64,000 nt of DNA, taken from the NCBI RefSeq assembly GCF_010093535.1, contig NW_022985200.1, forward strand, positions 66,870-130,869. Direction: 5' to 3'. This DNA comes from Lindgomyces ingoldianus. Its lineage: Eukaryota > Ascomycota > Dothideomycetes > Pleosporales > Lindgomycetaceae. Below, piece by piece: positions 10,438-23,780 of the stretch. Each line of letters opens with the position of its first letter. Position 1 is the first letter of the stretch. The notes under the pieces were generated by a model. It worked only from the letters and a program-made list of their open reading frames with translations, did not search any database and had not been told where the DNA came from. Made by a program: the position numbers and the translations under genes.

Positions 10438-12301
10438 ACGTACTTCATAGGCGAGTCGCTTACACACCCAAGTCGCTTACTTTTGCCAAGACCCCACCCT
10501 AACAAACTCTATTATAGCCTATAACAACCCGCTCTAGCACTATATAGTACAGTACAGCCTAGAATATTATTTAGATACTACTTCTGCTTTTTACTTACAT
10601 GTTTGCGTGTTATGCCTAGTCTAATTGCACTATCTATAGCGCCTTTAGAATAGCTTACCTACTTTAGCTTACACCTACTTCTTTGCCTTCTTTTTATTAC
10701 TGCGCGCTCTAAACTTCTTTAGAGCTGTTAAGTGTAGGCTTTTCTAAATTATTAAGGTTTTTTCTACCTTAATCTGCTTTTTTTTATGTAATTTATGTTA
10801 TATAGTAGCCTTATTAGCTACTTAAAGCTTAGTAATTTCCTGTTACACTAACACTAGCTTATATATAATTATTACTGCCTTTTTTAAGACCTTTTTAAAC
10901 GCCTTAACTATAAAAGTTAGTAAACTATTTATATACTTTTAAATTTTTATTTTTATAAGCATTAATTATAACTTAAGTTTTAAAGTATTACTTAAAGTTT
11001 ACAACTACTAGAGCTTATTATATATAGGTAGTAGTAGTAATAGAGTGCGCAACTTTATATTAAGGCCTATTATAACTTATTATAGGTTAAAAGGAATTAA
11101 TCTAGCGCCTTAGAACTTTTCTTAAATATTACTAAAAGTAATTATAGCATTATAAGCTACTTTAAAGCATAGTAAGAACTTTATTTTTATAATATAAGTA
11201 ATTTAGTTATGCATAAAGTTTTTAGCTTAGTACTTATACACTTTCTTTAAAGAAGTAAAACAACTTATATTAAGTAGCTATAAAAAGTGTAATAAGTAAA
11301 AAAGTATATAAATAGTAATAATCTTATTATTTTTATAATATTACTAAAAATAAAGTAAGTTATAGCTTTTATAGCTATTAATAACTAGTAAATAGTAGCT
11401 GCTAATAGTACACTTTTTTATATACACATTAAAGTGCTTTAACTAGTCTAGACTAAGCTAATTAGTAGTTTAGCTACACTTAAAAATTATAATAACTTAA
11501 TTTTAAAGTAGATTTTTTTTTATACTAGTTTAAAAAGTAGTTACTACTTTAAAAGATAATAAAAAGTAAAATAGCTTACTTTTTAGTATTAATGCTTTAA
11601 ATAGCTATTATTTACTTTTAGTTACTTAGCTAGACTGCTTTTAGCTATTTTTATCTCTTTAAACTTATAATAACTGCTTTAGTAGATATTTAGCTTATTA
11701 TAAACCTTATTTTATTAAAGTTATATATGTTGTTATTTTAAATACTATACTTAGCTTTAATATTCTTTATAAAGTTAAACTAGCTTTAAATTACTATAAA
11801 ATTTTTATAAAAAGCTTTTTTATAGTTATATTTACACTTAAACTTTACTTTAAGCTTTAAGTAATACTTAATAAACATATTAAGCTAGTTTATGCTAATA
11901 TAGCTTATATTATGCTTAGTGTATAAAAAATTAGCTATATTAGCTATAGCTGCTAGCTAAGAGGGAAATCCTTACACATTTAGCTTAAGTATGTACTAAA
12001 TAATTACCTACTTTTTATTATTATCTAGCTTTTATAAGTTAGCTATATAATTAGCTTAGAAAAGTTATTTAGTGTGTTAGTTACTTATTATCTTTTAAAA
12101 GACTCTATAAATAGCTGTAGCGTGTTAGTTAAAAAGTGTTATATTTTATTTAAAAGCTTAAAGTATAAGCTGCATTTAATATTCTTTTAACACATTTAAG
12201 TAATGTTATTAGAAATGCATTAGTGTAAAAAAAGTAGTGTAGTAAAGTCTTAGCAAAAGTAAGCAACTTAGGTGTGTAAGTAACTCGCCTATAAAGAACG
12301 T
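10438..12301 (-). mobile_element. Fot1/pogo-like transposon B1, RIP-degraded
   Basis: 1864-bp element flanked by TA (10436-10437, 12302-12303). TIRs of about 57 bp start ACGTACTTCATAGGCGAGTC, contain two GAGTCGCT boxes separated by CACACACC, and end in CTTTTGCCAAGACCC. The transposase relic reads on the minus strand. It is the same family as B2 and B3 and has no intact frame. Confidence 0.9.
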
Positions 12302-12303
12302 TA

Positions 12304-12452
12304 TAAGCTTTACTAAAAAAACTAATTTAACTAAAAAAGTAATAATAGCATAAAAAAGAAGCTTTAGTTATAAATCTTACACGCTTAGAACTAGAGCTTA
12401 AATTAAATAGTAAACAGCTTTACATTATAGTTAAAGTGTAGCTAAAACCTTT
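12304..12452. other. Short AT-rich spacer between B1 and B2
   Basis: About 150 bp of unassigned AT-rich sequence, probably a fragment of the older host element. Confidence 0.4.
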
Positions 12453-12454
12453 TA

Positions 12455-14320
12455 ACGTACTTTATAGGCAAGTTGCTCACACACCTAAGTTACTTACTTT
12501 TACTAAGACTCTACTATACTACTTTTCCTACACTAATGTATTTCTAATAACACTACTTAAATGTGTTAAAAGAATGTTAAATGTAGCTTACACTCTAGGC
12601 TTTTAAATAAAACATAATACTTTTTAACTAATATACTACAGCTATTTATAGAGTTTTTTAAAAGATAATAAGTAACTAATACACTAAATAACTTTTTTAA
12701 GCTAATTATATAGCTAACTTATAAAAGCTAAATAATAATAAAAAGTAGGTAATTATTTAGCACATACTTAAGCTAAATGTGTAAGGATTTCCTTTTTAGC
12801 TAGTAGCTATAGCTAATATAGCTAATTCTTTACATGCTAAGCATAATATAGGCTATGTTAGCATAAACTAGCTTAATATGTTTATTAAGTATTACTTAAA
12901 GCTTAAAGTAAAGTTTAAGTGTAAGTATAACTATAAAAAAGCTTTTTATAAAAATTTTATAGTAATTTAAAGCTAGTTTAACTTTATAAAGAATATTAAA
13001 GCTAAGTATAGCATTTAAAATAATAATATATATAACTTTAATAAAACAGAGTTTATAATAGGCTAAATATCTACTAAAGCAGTTATTATAAGTTTAAAGA
13101 AATAAAAATAGCTAAAAGCAGTCTAGCTAGGTAACTAGAAGTAAATAATAGCTATTTAAAGCATTAATGCTAAAAAGTAGGCTATTTTACTTTTTATTAT
13201 TTTTTAAAGTAGTAACTACCTTTTAAACTAGTATAAAAAGAAAAATTTACTTTAGAATTAAGTTATTATAATTTCTAAGTGTAGCTAGACTACTAATTAG
13301 CTTAGTTTAGACTAGTTAAAGCACTTTAACATGTATATAAAAAAGTGTACTATTAGCAGCTACTATTTACTAGTTATTAATAGCTATAAAAGCTATAACT
13401 TACTTTATTTTTAGTAATACTATAAAAATAATAAGATTATTACTATTTATATGCTTTTTTACTTATTACACTTTTTATAGCTACTTAATGTAGGTTATTT
13501 TACTTTTTTAAAAAAAGTGTATAGGCGCTAAGCTAAAAACTTTATACATAACTAGATTACTTATATTATAAAAATAAAGTTCTTACTATGCTTTAAAGTA
13601 GCTTATAATGCTATAATTACTTTTAGTAATATTTAAAAAAAGTTTTAAGGCGCTAGATTAGTTTTTTTTAACTTATAATAAGTTATAATAAGCTTTAATA
13701 TAAAGTTACGCACTTTATTACTACTACTACTTATATATAATAAGCTCTAGTAGTTATAAACTCTAAGTAATACTTTAAAACTTAGGTTATAATTAATACT
13801 TATAAAAATAAAAATTTAAAAGCATATAAATAGTTTACTAACTTTTATAGTTAAAGTGTTTAAAAAAGTTTTTAAAAAAGTAGTAATAATTATATATAAG
13901 CTAGTGTTAGTGTAATAAAAAATTACTAAGCTTTAAGTAGCTAATAAAGCTACTATATAATATAAATTATATAAAAGAAAGTAGATTAAGGTAAAAAAGA
14001 CTTTAATAATTTAAAAAAGCTTACACTTAATAGCTTTAAAGAAGTTTAAGGTGCGTAGTAATAAAAAAAAGGTAAAGAAGTAGGTGTAAGCTAAAGTAAG
14101 TAAGCTATTCTAAAGGCGCTATAGATAGTGTAATTAGACTAGGCATAACACGCAAATGTATAAGTAAGAAGCAGAAGTAGTATCTAAATAATATTCTAAG
14201 CTGTACTATACTATATAGTGCCAGAGCAGGTTGTTATAGGCTATAATAGAGTTTGTTAGGGTGGGGTCTTAGCAAAAGTAAGCAACTCAGGTGTGTGAGC
14301 GACTCGCCTATGAAGTACGT
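12455..14320 (+). mobile_element. Fot1/pogo-like transposon B2, RIP-degraded
   Basis: 1866-bp element with TA duplications at 12453-12454 and 14321-14322, inverted relative to B1 and B3. On the plus strand at 12851-12950 the broken frame shows G-Y-V-x-x-N-x-L-x-x-F-I-K and then K-V-K-F-K-x-K-Y-N-Y-K-K-A. That is the spacing of the pogo/Fot1 DNA-binding (Tc5-type HTH) domain, with the tryptophan codon now TAG. Its right TIR (GAGCGACTCGCCTATGAAGT) is the least mutated of the family copies here, so it is a good reference for the element ends. Confidence 0.92.
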
Positions 14321-14322
14321 TA

Positions 14323-14466
14323 ATAGTAGATTAACTATTTTTTGCAGCTTTTATAACATAGGTGCTAAATTAAACTTAATAAACACTAGCATTATTTAGA
14401 AATATAGCCTTTTATATAAGCACTACTATAAAAAGCTTAACATAAGCTTTATTAATAATTACTAAT
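14323..14466. other. Short AT-rich spacer between B2 and B3
   Basis: About 145 bp, unassigned. It separates two elements in opposite orientation. Confidence 0.4.
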
Positions 14467-14468
14467 TA

Positions 14469-16333
14469 ACGTACTTTATAGGCGAGTCGCTCACACACCC
14501 GAGTCGCTTACTTTTGCTAAGACCCCACCCTAACAAACTCTATTATAGCCCATAACAACCTGCTCTAGCACTATATAGTACAGTACAGCCTAGAATATTA
14601 TTTAGATACTACTTTTGCTTCTTGCTTACACATTTGCGTGTTATGCTTAGTCTAATTACACTATCTACAGCGCCTTTAGAATAGCTTACCTACTTTAGCT
14701 TACACCTGCTTTTTTACCTTCTTTTTATTACTGTGCACTTTAAACTTCTTTAAAGCTATTAAGTATAGGCCTTTTTAAATTATTAAGGTTTCTTTTACTT
14801 TAATTTACTTTTTTTTATATAATTTATATTATATAGTAGCCTTATTAGCTACTTAAAGCTTAGTAATTTTTTATTACACTAACACTAGCTTATATATAAT
14901 TATTACTGCCTTTTTTAAGACTTTTTTAAACACCTTAACTATAAAAGTTAGTAAACTATTTATATACTTTTAAATCTTTATTTTTATAAGCATTAATTAT
15001 AACTTAAGTTTTAAAGTATTACTTAAAGTTTACAACTACTAGGGCTTATTATATATAAGTAGTAGAAGTAATAAAGTGCATAACTTTACATTAAAGCTTA
15101 TTATAACTTATTATAAGTTAAAAAAAACTAATCTAGCACTTTAAAACTTTTCTTAGATATTACTAAAAGTAATTATAGCATTATAAGCTACTTTAAAGCA
15201 TAGTAAAAACTTTATTTTTATAATATAAGTAATCTAGTTATATATAAAGTTTTTAGCTTAGCGCTTATATACCTTCTTTAAAGAAGTAAAACAACCTACA
15301 TTAAGTAGCTATAAAAAGTGTAATAAGTAAAAAAGTATGTAAATAGTAATAATCTTATTATTTTTATAGTATTACTAAAAATAAAGTAAGTTATAGCTCT
15401 TATAGCTATTAATAACTAGCAGATAGTAGCTACTAATAGTACACTTTTTTATATGCGCATTAAAGTGCTTTAACTAGTCTAGACTAAGCTAATTAGTAGT
15501 CTAGCTATGCTTAGAGATTATAATAACTTAATCTTAAAGTAGATTTTTTTTTATACTAGTTTAAAAAGTAGTTACTACTTTAAAAAATAATAAAAAGTAA
15601 AATAGCCTACTTTTTAGCATTAATGCTTTAGATAGCTGTTATTTACTTCTAGTTACTTAGCTAGACTATTTTTAGCTATTCTTATTTCTCTAAACTTATA
15701 ATAACTGCTCTAGTAGATATCTAGCCTATTATAAACTTTATTTTATTAAAGTTATATATATTATTATTTTAAATGCTATACTTAGCTTTAATATTCTTTA
15801 TAAGGTTAAACTAGCTTTAAATTACTATAAAAATTTTATAAAAAGCTTTTTTATAGTTATACTTACACTTAAACTTTACTTTAAGCTTTAAGTAATACTT
15901 AATAAATATATTAAGCTAGTTTATGCTAATATAGCCTATATTACACTTAGTGTGTAAAAAATTAGCTATATTAGCTATAGCTACTAGCTAGGGGGGAAAT
16001 CCTTACACATCTAGCTTAAGTATATGCTAAATAATTACTTACTTTTTATTATTATCTAGCTTTTATAAGTTAGCTATATAATTAGCTTAAAAAAGTTGTT
16101 TAGTGTGTTAGTTACTTATTATTTTTTTAAAGGACTTTATAGATAGCTGCAGTGTGTTAGTTAAAAAGTGTTATATTTTATTTAAAAGCCTAAAGTGTAA
16201 GCTGCATCTAATATTTCTTTAACACATTTAAGTAGTGTTATTAAGAATGCATTAGTGTAGAAAAGGTAGTGTAGTAGGGTCTTAGTAAAAGTAAGTAACT
16301 TAAGTGTGTAAGCAACTTGCCTATGAAGTACGT
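14469..16333 (-). mobile_element. Fot1/pogo-like transposon B3, RIP-degraded
   Basis: 1865-bp element with TA duplications at 14467-14468 and 16334-16335, in the same orientation as B1. Its sequence runs parallel to B1 over the full length with scattered transitions. The transposase relic is on the minus strand. Confidence 0.9.
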
Positions 16334-16335
16334 TA

Positions 16336-17519
16336 TAGTTAAAATTACTACATAATTTTTCTCTTATTTATATAAACAGCAAAGGTACTAATAAAAAAGT
16401 TAGCTTTTAAAGATTTTAGTTAGCTAATTTTTTAAGTTATTACTTAATTTTAAAGTATTTTTAGCTATAAGAAGCTAACTTTAAGATCTATTTTAAAAAT
16501 AGTATATTTAAGTAGTTAAAAAGTAATAACAGTAGAATTTAGTTAGTACTTATTAAAAAGCTTTTAAAAGACTATAGTTTTAAAAAGACTATATATATAC
16601 TTTACCTTACCTCTTATACTATCTAACTAATAAGTAATAATGTTAGAAAGAAAGCCCTTCTAGAGGAACTGCTTTAGAGACACCCTAAACCTGCTTTATA
16701 AGCCCCTAGGCCTAGTAGCAACATAGTGCAGAACATAAAGTACTTTTATTATTAAAGGCTACTCTAGTTAAAGAATTACATACTTAAGATTTAAAGTATT
16801 TTTAAAAGTATATTAAAATGTTTTTAAAGCTTCTATATCTTCTTAAAGCTATAGCTTATTACATGGTAGCTAGTATCTATAATAAAGGCTACTACTAGGG
16901 TACATAGCTTATAAGTGTTGCCTAAGTACTTTTTAATAATAGTAATAAGTATCTAAGCACAAATAATACTAACAACACTCTAGACTTTAAAAAACTTACA
17001 TAGGTTCTCTTTAAGTTCTACTCTTAGTAGTACACTTTTAGTAAACATTATATAAATATTTTTAAGCTAAACAGTAAGCATAATTATACTATAAAAATTA
17101 AAAAAATTCTAAACTTTCCTATCTATAACCTCTTCTACTATAAACTAGATATCCTGCAGGAATACCTTAATATAGCCTAGAAGAAGAGTTAGATACACCT
17201 AAGCAGGTTACCTACAAGTGCTTCTATTCTTTTTATTCTAAAACGAAATAGAACACTGCAACTTTATATTAACTATTAAAGTTTTAATAAAATTATAATT
17301 AAAAACTAATACTTTATTTTACTTATAAGTAAGATGTTAGATTACTTATTAAAAGCTAAAGTTTTTATAAAGCTTAACTTTTATAACACCTACTATAGGC
17401 TTTGCATTAAAAAAGAAGATAAGTAAAAGACTACCTTTAAGACATAGTATAGGCATTTTAAGTACTTTATTGTGCTTTTTAGCCTAGCTAATGCTATAGC
17501 TACTTTTTAGTCCTATATC
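16336..17519. other. AT-rich degraded sequence, unassigned
   Basis: About 1.2 kb without open frames. A few stretches such as 16640-16720 are less AT-biased and may be old coding sequence, but I could not identify a family. Confidence 0.4.
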
Positions 17520-17720
17520 TGTAAAGATGGGATGGTAAGTAGCACTGATAGCACTGAGAGCAAGCTTTCGGAGAAAGATAGAAGTGTATTGTAAGAGAAA
17601 CAAATCGCTGCCAAGCCTCGCTTGTTAGGATTCATGCTTATATACAAAGCACAGGTCATATGACCTCCAAACAGGTTAGGTGAGGCTATACTAGCCTGTT
17701 CTAGGACATCTAGCCTTACA
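17520..17720 (-). mobile_element. LTR-like block, minus orientation, probably a solo or 3' LTR
   Basis: A GC-richer 201-bp block starts TGTAAAGATGGG and ends CTAGCCTTACA, so both termini are TGTAA/TTACA. On the minus strand it has a TATA-like stretch (TTTGTATATAAGCATG), and a purine-rich tract (AAGAGGGGATAA) lies immediately upstream, as expected before a 3' LTR. The flanking pentamers (ATATC, TTATC) agree at four of five positions. No partner was found. Confidence 0.5.
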
Positions 17721-19452
17721 TTATCCCCTCTTATAGTAGTCCTATAGCTTAGAGAATAGAACAGATAATAATAAGCCTAAGTAGCATAATAAAGTGTTAT
17801 ATAATGCTTTAAAGGCTTACTTTTACTTATTTTAGTTAATTTTATAAAAGTTATTTAAAAACAACCTAAAGTTCTTAGGTAAAAGTAAAGTAAAAGTATA
17901 AAGTAAAAGTAAAAGTAAAATAGCAGTATATCTTACGCTAGTAAAGTAGTAGTTAGTACAGTATATATAAAGTCTAACTGTCCTAGAAGTCTATCTTCTC
18001 TACACCTCTGCCCTCTTTATAAGTTAGAATTTAGAAGGTTCTAAACTTTTTAAGGTAAGTATATTCTAAGCTACTCTAGCGTAATCTAGCGTAAAGAGGT
18101 GCTAATAAGCTTTAATAGTTTTATTTTACTTTACTTATGTCTACTTATTACTTAATTTACTCTTAGCTTCTTTTTTTATGCTTAACTTTACTAAATAACT
18201 TTAAAATAAACTTTTATAGCCTATTTTATTATAATCTAGCTATAGTTTCTTTTAAGAAAAATTAATTTACTTTTACTAATATAAACTTACACTTTAATCA
18301 CTTTTATATTTAATATGTTAATAAAATGTCCTATAAGGGCATTATAGATAAGAGTAGTAGCTGTTATAGACTAATAAACAACAAGTTATGTTGTAGCATA
18401 AAAGAAAAACAATTAAGTACACTAAGTATGCTTATTACTTTAAATCTAGTAAGAAGTGCTTTAAAGTGTGTATTCTAGTTTCTTTTAGTATATTTATGTA
18501 CACTCTATCTAGGCTAACCTTAGATAGCTCTCTGTCTTCTTTAAACCTAAATAATAAGCTTTTAAAGACACTATGCTTAATGTTTTAGCTTTTATTAATT
18601 TACTTAACCTTACTTAGTTAGCGCAGGCTAATATAATAGTTATGTTATAAGTAAATACTATTATTTAGTTTTTTTAGGCATAAGTCTTCTTATTATAGTA
18701 TAATCTAGCTTAATTAGCCCTATTCTAGCTCTTAATAGTTTATAGTAAAATAAAATCCTATATAATAACTATCTATACACGCATAGTAGCGTTATAGGTA
18801 AAATTGCTAAGACTAGAGTTGTTTTTAAAAAGCGCGCCTACTTTAAAGCTAATATTACTAAGAAAAAAAGAAAAAGTGTAAAGCGCTTAAAAAAACTTTA
18901 ATAAAAATAAAGCTATAATAACTTTATTTTAAAAAGTAAGTGTACACTATTTTTAACTATTCTAGCGCTACCTAGCATAATAGAAGAAATATAGTGTTAA
19001 AGGTGTCTATGTTACTAAAGCTAAGTAATATTATTATATTAATGCTACTAAAGCTGCTAATGCAATCTACTACGTCTTTAAAAAGCATAATAAAGCTAAT
19101 AATATTAAAAATAAAGCTAGTTAGGATTAAACTTTAGCTAAAAAAAGGTAGCTAACTAGGTATAATAAGAAACATTTTAATAGTTGTTCTACTGTTATAA
19201 ATTTACCTATAAAGGATCTCAATGTCTAATCTAGAACCCTAATAGCATAATCTAGTGTAATCTAGCGCATCTTATAGTAAAAATAGTGAAGAATGTATAG
19301 TATAGTGTAGTTTTAAGTTTTTTAGCTTAAGCTTTTTTCTTTTTTCTTTAATAAAGTTAAATACTTTTACATTATGTTTCTTAGACTTAAAGTGCAACTA
19401 TTTTAGTAGTAATAAATTAATTTACTTTTAACTTACTTAAATTATAGCTTTT
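17721..19452. other. AT-rich retroelement-like interior, unassigned
   Basis: 1.7 kb of degraded sequence. It contains a run of AAAGTA-type simple repeats (about 17880-17930) and a TATA-like stretch near 17962. A short CTAGCGTAA-type word recurs near 18070 and 19250. No domain was recognised. Confidence 0.35.
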
Positions 19453-19771
19453 TGTAGAGGATAAAATAGCCTAGCAGTAGCTGTTTAGAAGATTAGATAA
19501 AGTGACTCTACTATCTAAGAGAGCTGAAGGCTCTCCTTATATACACCAAGCTTCGGAACATAATATCTCCAGATCCCGAGCCGCGTCCCAGGCTCTGAGC
19601 CCCAGCCAAGGCTCTTAGTATACGCGACACACCCCCCAGGCGAGCTGCTGCGCAGCTCATCTGCGTAGAGCGTTACCTTAGCTTGTTAGAGCAGCGCTAG
19701 GCGTTCATCCTGTGTTTGTGCTTGTTTCCCTAGGCAGCGCAGGTCACGTGCGTGCTGTAATTACTGCAACA
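19453..19771 (-). mobile_element. LTR-like GC-rich block, minus orientation
   Basis: A 319-bp block starts TGTAGAGGATAAAA and ends ACTGCAACA, so on the minus strand it reads TGTTGCAG...CTCTACA. It has a TATA stretch (GTGTATATAAGGAG) and CACGTGAC near its start. It lies on the correct side to be the 3' LTR of the minus-strand copia relic at about 20600-22705, but no matching 5' LTR was found, so that link is inference. Confidence 0.4.
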
Positions 19772-20600
19772 GAGGTAAATAAATTCTCCTACTTCTTAAG
19801 CTTCTCTTCTATAAGTTTAACTAACATGCTATATATAAGTGAATGCTTTTAAAAGCTTTAAAAATAACTTTAAACTTATTTATAATCTCTACTAACATGC
19901 ATCTATAGCTTAATAAAGCTAAAAGAGCTGCCTGCTTGCGTGCTGCTGCTCTGCAGGGCCGCTCTGCCTGCAAGCCCGCGCCCACTACCCCTCGTCGGCC
20001 CGCGCCACCCGGTCCGGTCTCGACTCCTCGCCGGCCTCCCCCTAGTGCGCTCCGCGCGCAGTCCTATCTAGGCTGCATAAAAAGTGCGCTTGCAGGGCGC
20101 TCTAGTAGAGAGTGCTATAATTCTGCTACTAGCAGTTTACGCTGCTTGCGCTGTTCCTTTAAGCACAGCTGCCTGCCCCTATAAGCCCTATAGCAGTGTG
20201 TAGAGTAATCTAGCTTTTAACTAATTTGCAGTCCCCCTGTTACTATTATGTACACATAGCGCCTTGTTGCAGCGCTTGTTGCAGAGGACAAGTAGGTAAG
20301 CTTCTTTACAGAGATTGTGTGTTATACCCTAAATTAGACTAACAGGCTCTAAGCTATATTCTAGCTTTAGCTAGTTATTTAAGCTTTACTTAAAAAAAAA
20401 AAAAAGTAAAGTGTTATCTCTCTTAAGCTCCTAGCGTGTTACTAGTGCGCTAAGGAACTCTTAGATAAGCTTATTAATCTTCTTATAGTTTAAGCGTTCT
20501 ATGTTTCTGCGCATCTTATGTACTAAATCCCTGTTTAATCTCTATAGCATAGAGAAGTGTCTTTGCTAGTAAATAGCCCTTTGATTTTTAAGCAGTGTAA
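19772..20600. other. Spacer with a GC-rich patch
   Basis: The 19930-20190 part is GC-rich and CpG-bearing and carries an 82-codon open frame rich in Pro, Arg and Ala. I consider it non-coding or low-complexity. The rest is AT-rich and includes a 16-base A run at about 20389. Confidence 0.35.
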
Positions 20601-22705
20601 AGATGTCTTTACTATTAGTAATTAATAATTTTTTTTAGAAGCTTTTTTATATATCTTTAAAGTTAAGAAGCTGCTTAAAGTGCTTAAATTACTATTTTAG
20701 TAGGTGCTTTATAAGTCTATTTACTAGCATGTTGCTTATTTTAATATAGCGCACTTTAAAAAATCCTTTTATGTGCTTCTAGCATAGCCACATGTTCTAG
20801 ATATTAATGTAGCGCAGGTAGGTAGTTATCTAGGCGTTTTTCTCTACTACTAGCTAGATTATCTACTAGCTGTTATAGTAAATCTGCTATAGTGTGCCTA
20901 GCTCTAAAGTAAGCTCTTTAAAGAAGTGTTTTAGAGCTAGTAATTTCTTTATAATATACACTAAAGTAAGCAGCTTAGCCTTTATTATAGATATAGTTAC
21001 TGTTAGCTAAAAAGCTACTTTTTATAAAATTAGTTCTTTAAAAAGTAAAATAATATATTTATAGAATAATTATCTAGTCTCTATGTAATTAGTAAAAGAT
21101 ATATTTCTATATATAATAAGTTACACGCCTTCTAGTGCTCTATACTATATGCTTATATACTTTATATGGTACAGGTACATAATTGCTTAGTTTACTGCCT
21201 AGAAGTGCTGCTTTCTTAGGTTTATTAGGTAGTAGGAGAGCTAGAATGCTGTAAACGCTATATTAGAGCGCACTATAATTATAGTGTAAAGTGCTAATCT
21301 TACGCGCTTTTAGTATTTTTTAATTTTATGTTTTAATGCTAATCCCTAGTTGCTTATAAGCTCTTCTAATAGTAAAAAAGTTCTTACAAAGAGTATACTT
21401 TTTATAAAGTTAAACTTCTGTACTACTTTTTTAATATACATGTTGTGTACTATCTAGATTATTTTAGTCTTTTTATTTTTAATTATTTTAATTCTTAGAA
21501 ACTATTTACATAGCTTTTAATTTTCAAGCTTATATATTTTTTTAATTATATTAAGTAATTAGTAAGCCTCTAACTTATTATTATAGTAATAAATATAAAG
21601 TATGTTATTTATATAAAGAAAAGTAAAATATAGTAATTATAGTTAAAAAATAAGCATAGTTTTTTTTAAATAAAATTACCTTAAGCTTTTAAAAAGCTTA
21701 TAAGAGCTACTAGTACTATAAAATTAGCAAGTTGCGTAGTTTATATAGAGCTTAGAGAAGCTTAACGCACATGCTAGGCTTTATAAAGCCTTTTAAAAGC
21801 TTACATGTTACTTCTAGCTTACCTTTATAGTGCGTGTTTAAAAATATGCTTATAATATTATATTACCTAATTTTTAGGTTAAATTAAGCTGCTATTACTA
21901 TTACTATTTAGAAAAATCTAGCTGTAAGAGTAGTAGTATAGGTTAACTAGAGCAAGTCCTTGCTCTAGAGATTACTATGTACATAAATGTAAGCTTTATA
22001 TTTAGTAAAACACTTATCTTAGTTAAATTTATACATAAATACCTACTTTAGTAGAAGCAGCTTAGATATTACTTTAGTTTATATAATTTTTTTAAGTGCT
22101 TTTTTTAAGTAGAGTAGCTATCTTTTTTTATGCTATAATTTTAAAAAGATTTTTATATAAGTGCTTATATAAATCTTTTTATTTTAAAAGTTTCTTTAAG
22201 AGCTTATAAGCTCTTAGTTAAGGCTGTCTAAAGAAGGCAGCTATAAAAAACACTATATAAAGTGTTTTAAGCACTTTATTATTACAAGTAATAAATGCTT
22301 TAAATTAACTAGAGTAATATATCTACTACTTTTTTCTAAGAGTGATGTATATATACCTCTGCTTTCTACACCCTTAGGCTTACTTAGGTTATTAGAATCT
22401 TGCCTCTGTATTCTTTAGCTTATACATGTTGCTAGTCCTTAGCTTTTTTTATTATATACATGTTTAAAAGGTGCTTTACCTGCTTTAACTAAAGCTATAA
22501 AAAATAATATTTTAGTATAAAAAGTAAAGGTTAATTTTTTAACTAGTAAGTTAGCTATTTAACTTAATAAGCCTAGTAAATTTACTTTTTTAGTTAAGTG
22601 CACTTCCTAGAGATTACTAATATACTTATGCCTACTTTATATAAGGCGTGTTATAGAGCTATCTATAAGCTCTAGCTTAGAAGTTAGGTTTAAAGTAATA
22701 AGTGC
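20600..22705 (-). pseudogene. Ty1/copia-type pol relic (RT and RNase H), RIP-broken
   Basis: The minus strand preserves the order of a copia polyprotein C-terminus. Near 21727-21775 a broken frame reads K-L-L-*-A-L-Y-K-L-R-N, matching the RT motif ALYGLRQ with G-to-A changes. At 21590-21618 comes LYINNIL, the mutated form of the catalytic YVDD box, with both Asp codons now Asn. Farther on, near 20935-20990, KAKLLTLVY matches the RNase H motif around EAELLAL, followed by the expected L-R-x-x-D-I-x-N-x-W-L and tail region down to about 20600. The right end is cut by the insertion of B4 at 22706. The integrase region upstream is not clear. The enzyme would have copied the element's RNA; no function can remain. 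Confidence 0.75.
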
Positions 22706-23008
22706 TAACGTACTTCACAGGCGAGTTGCTTACACACCTAAGTCGCTTACTTTTGCTAAGACCCCACCCTAACAAACTCTATTATAGCCTATAACAACCC
22801 GCTCTAGCACTATATAGTACAGTACAGCCTAGAATATTATTTAGATACTACTTCTGCTTCTTGCTTACACATTTGCGCGTTATGCCTAGTCTAATTGCAC
22901 TGTCTGCAGCGTCTTTAGAATAGCTTACTTACTTTAGCTTACACCTGCTTCTTTGCCTTCTTTTTATTACTGTGCGCTCTAAACTTTTTTAAAGCTATTA
23001 AGTGTAAG

Positions 23009-23289
23009 TGTTGAATAGGCTCCGACAGCTAGCTGCTTATAGTATAAGCACTTAAGTAGCAAGAGTAAGAGTGGTGTACAGTGTGCACAGCGTACAAGGT
23101 AGGTAAGGTAAGGGCAATATGTTTTTAGTTCTATTACTCTTTGTCTTTCCTTTATATAAAGAAAAAGGGGGATATCTAAATGTTTACACATAGAGGTTTA
23201 CGCACAAGCATTATATAACATAGATATATAGTCCTGCTTGTGCGCAATTGCTTATATCTAAATTATAACACTGCTGCTATGTATAAACA
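23009..23289. repeat. Left LTR of the nested retroelement
   Basis: 281 bp. It starts TGTTGAATAGGCTCCGACAG, which keeps CpG, and ends ATGTATAAACA, which is strongly AT-shifted compared with its partner. Confidence 0.88.
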
Positions 23290-23738
23290 CTAGCAACTTT
23301 TCTTTTTATCTAAAAAGTTACCTTTTATATGTGTTACCTCTCTTCTGTCTATGTAAGTCTATTTAATTATATTCTACCTTTACTTTACTTTATTTATTAA
23401 GACTTGCCTTAGTAATGCTGTATATTAAAATAAGCTAGTTACACTATGTAAATAGCTTTATAAATAGTGTAAAGTGTTTTAGGCTATTATTATTTAGCCT
23501 TTATGCACTTGCCTTATAAGTAATTTAGTAGTGTATAAACTATTTTATATAGAGTTTTTATGCTAGAATAGTGTAGAATCTTTGCGTAGGCAGGTGTGTA
23601 AGAAGGTGTATATAATAAGGTTTTTTTTTTTTTTTTACTTTCTCTTCTTTATTTTTTACTTTTTAAGCTCTACTGTACTATTCTCTAGCTCTTTTCTCTT
23701 TTTATATAGTGCTAACAGTAACAGATACTCCCGCCTAC

Positions 23739-23745
23739 ACACACA

Positions 23746-23779
<34 letters not shown>

Positions 23780-23780
23780 T
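23739..23780. repeat. (CA)n(GA)n compound microsatellite
   Basis: About 12 CA units are followed directly by about 9 GA units inside the nested LTR retroelement. A T-rich stretch lies about 100 bp upstream. Confidence 0.95.

Noticed and set aside
19936..20184. 82-codon Pro/Arg/Ala-rich frame
   Set aside because: Low-complexity translation of a GC-rich patch with no supporting start or splice context.
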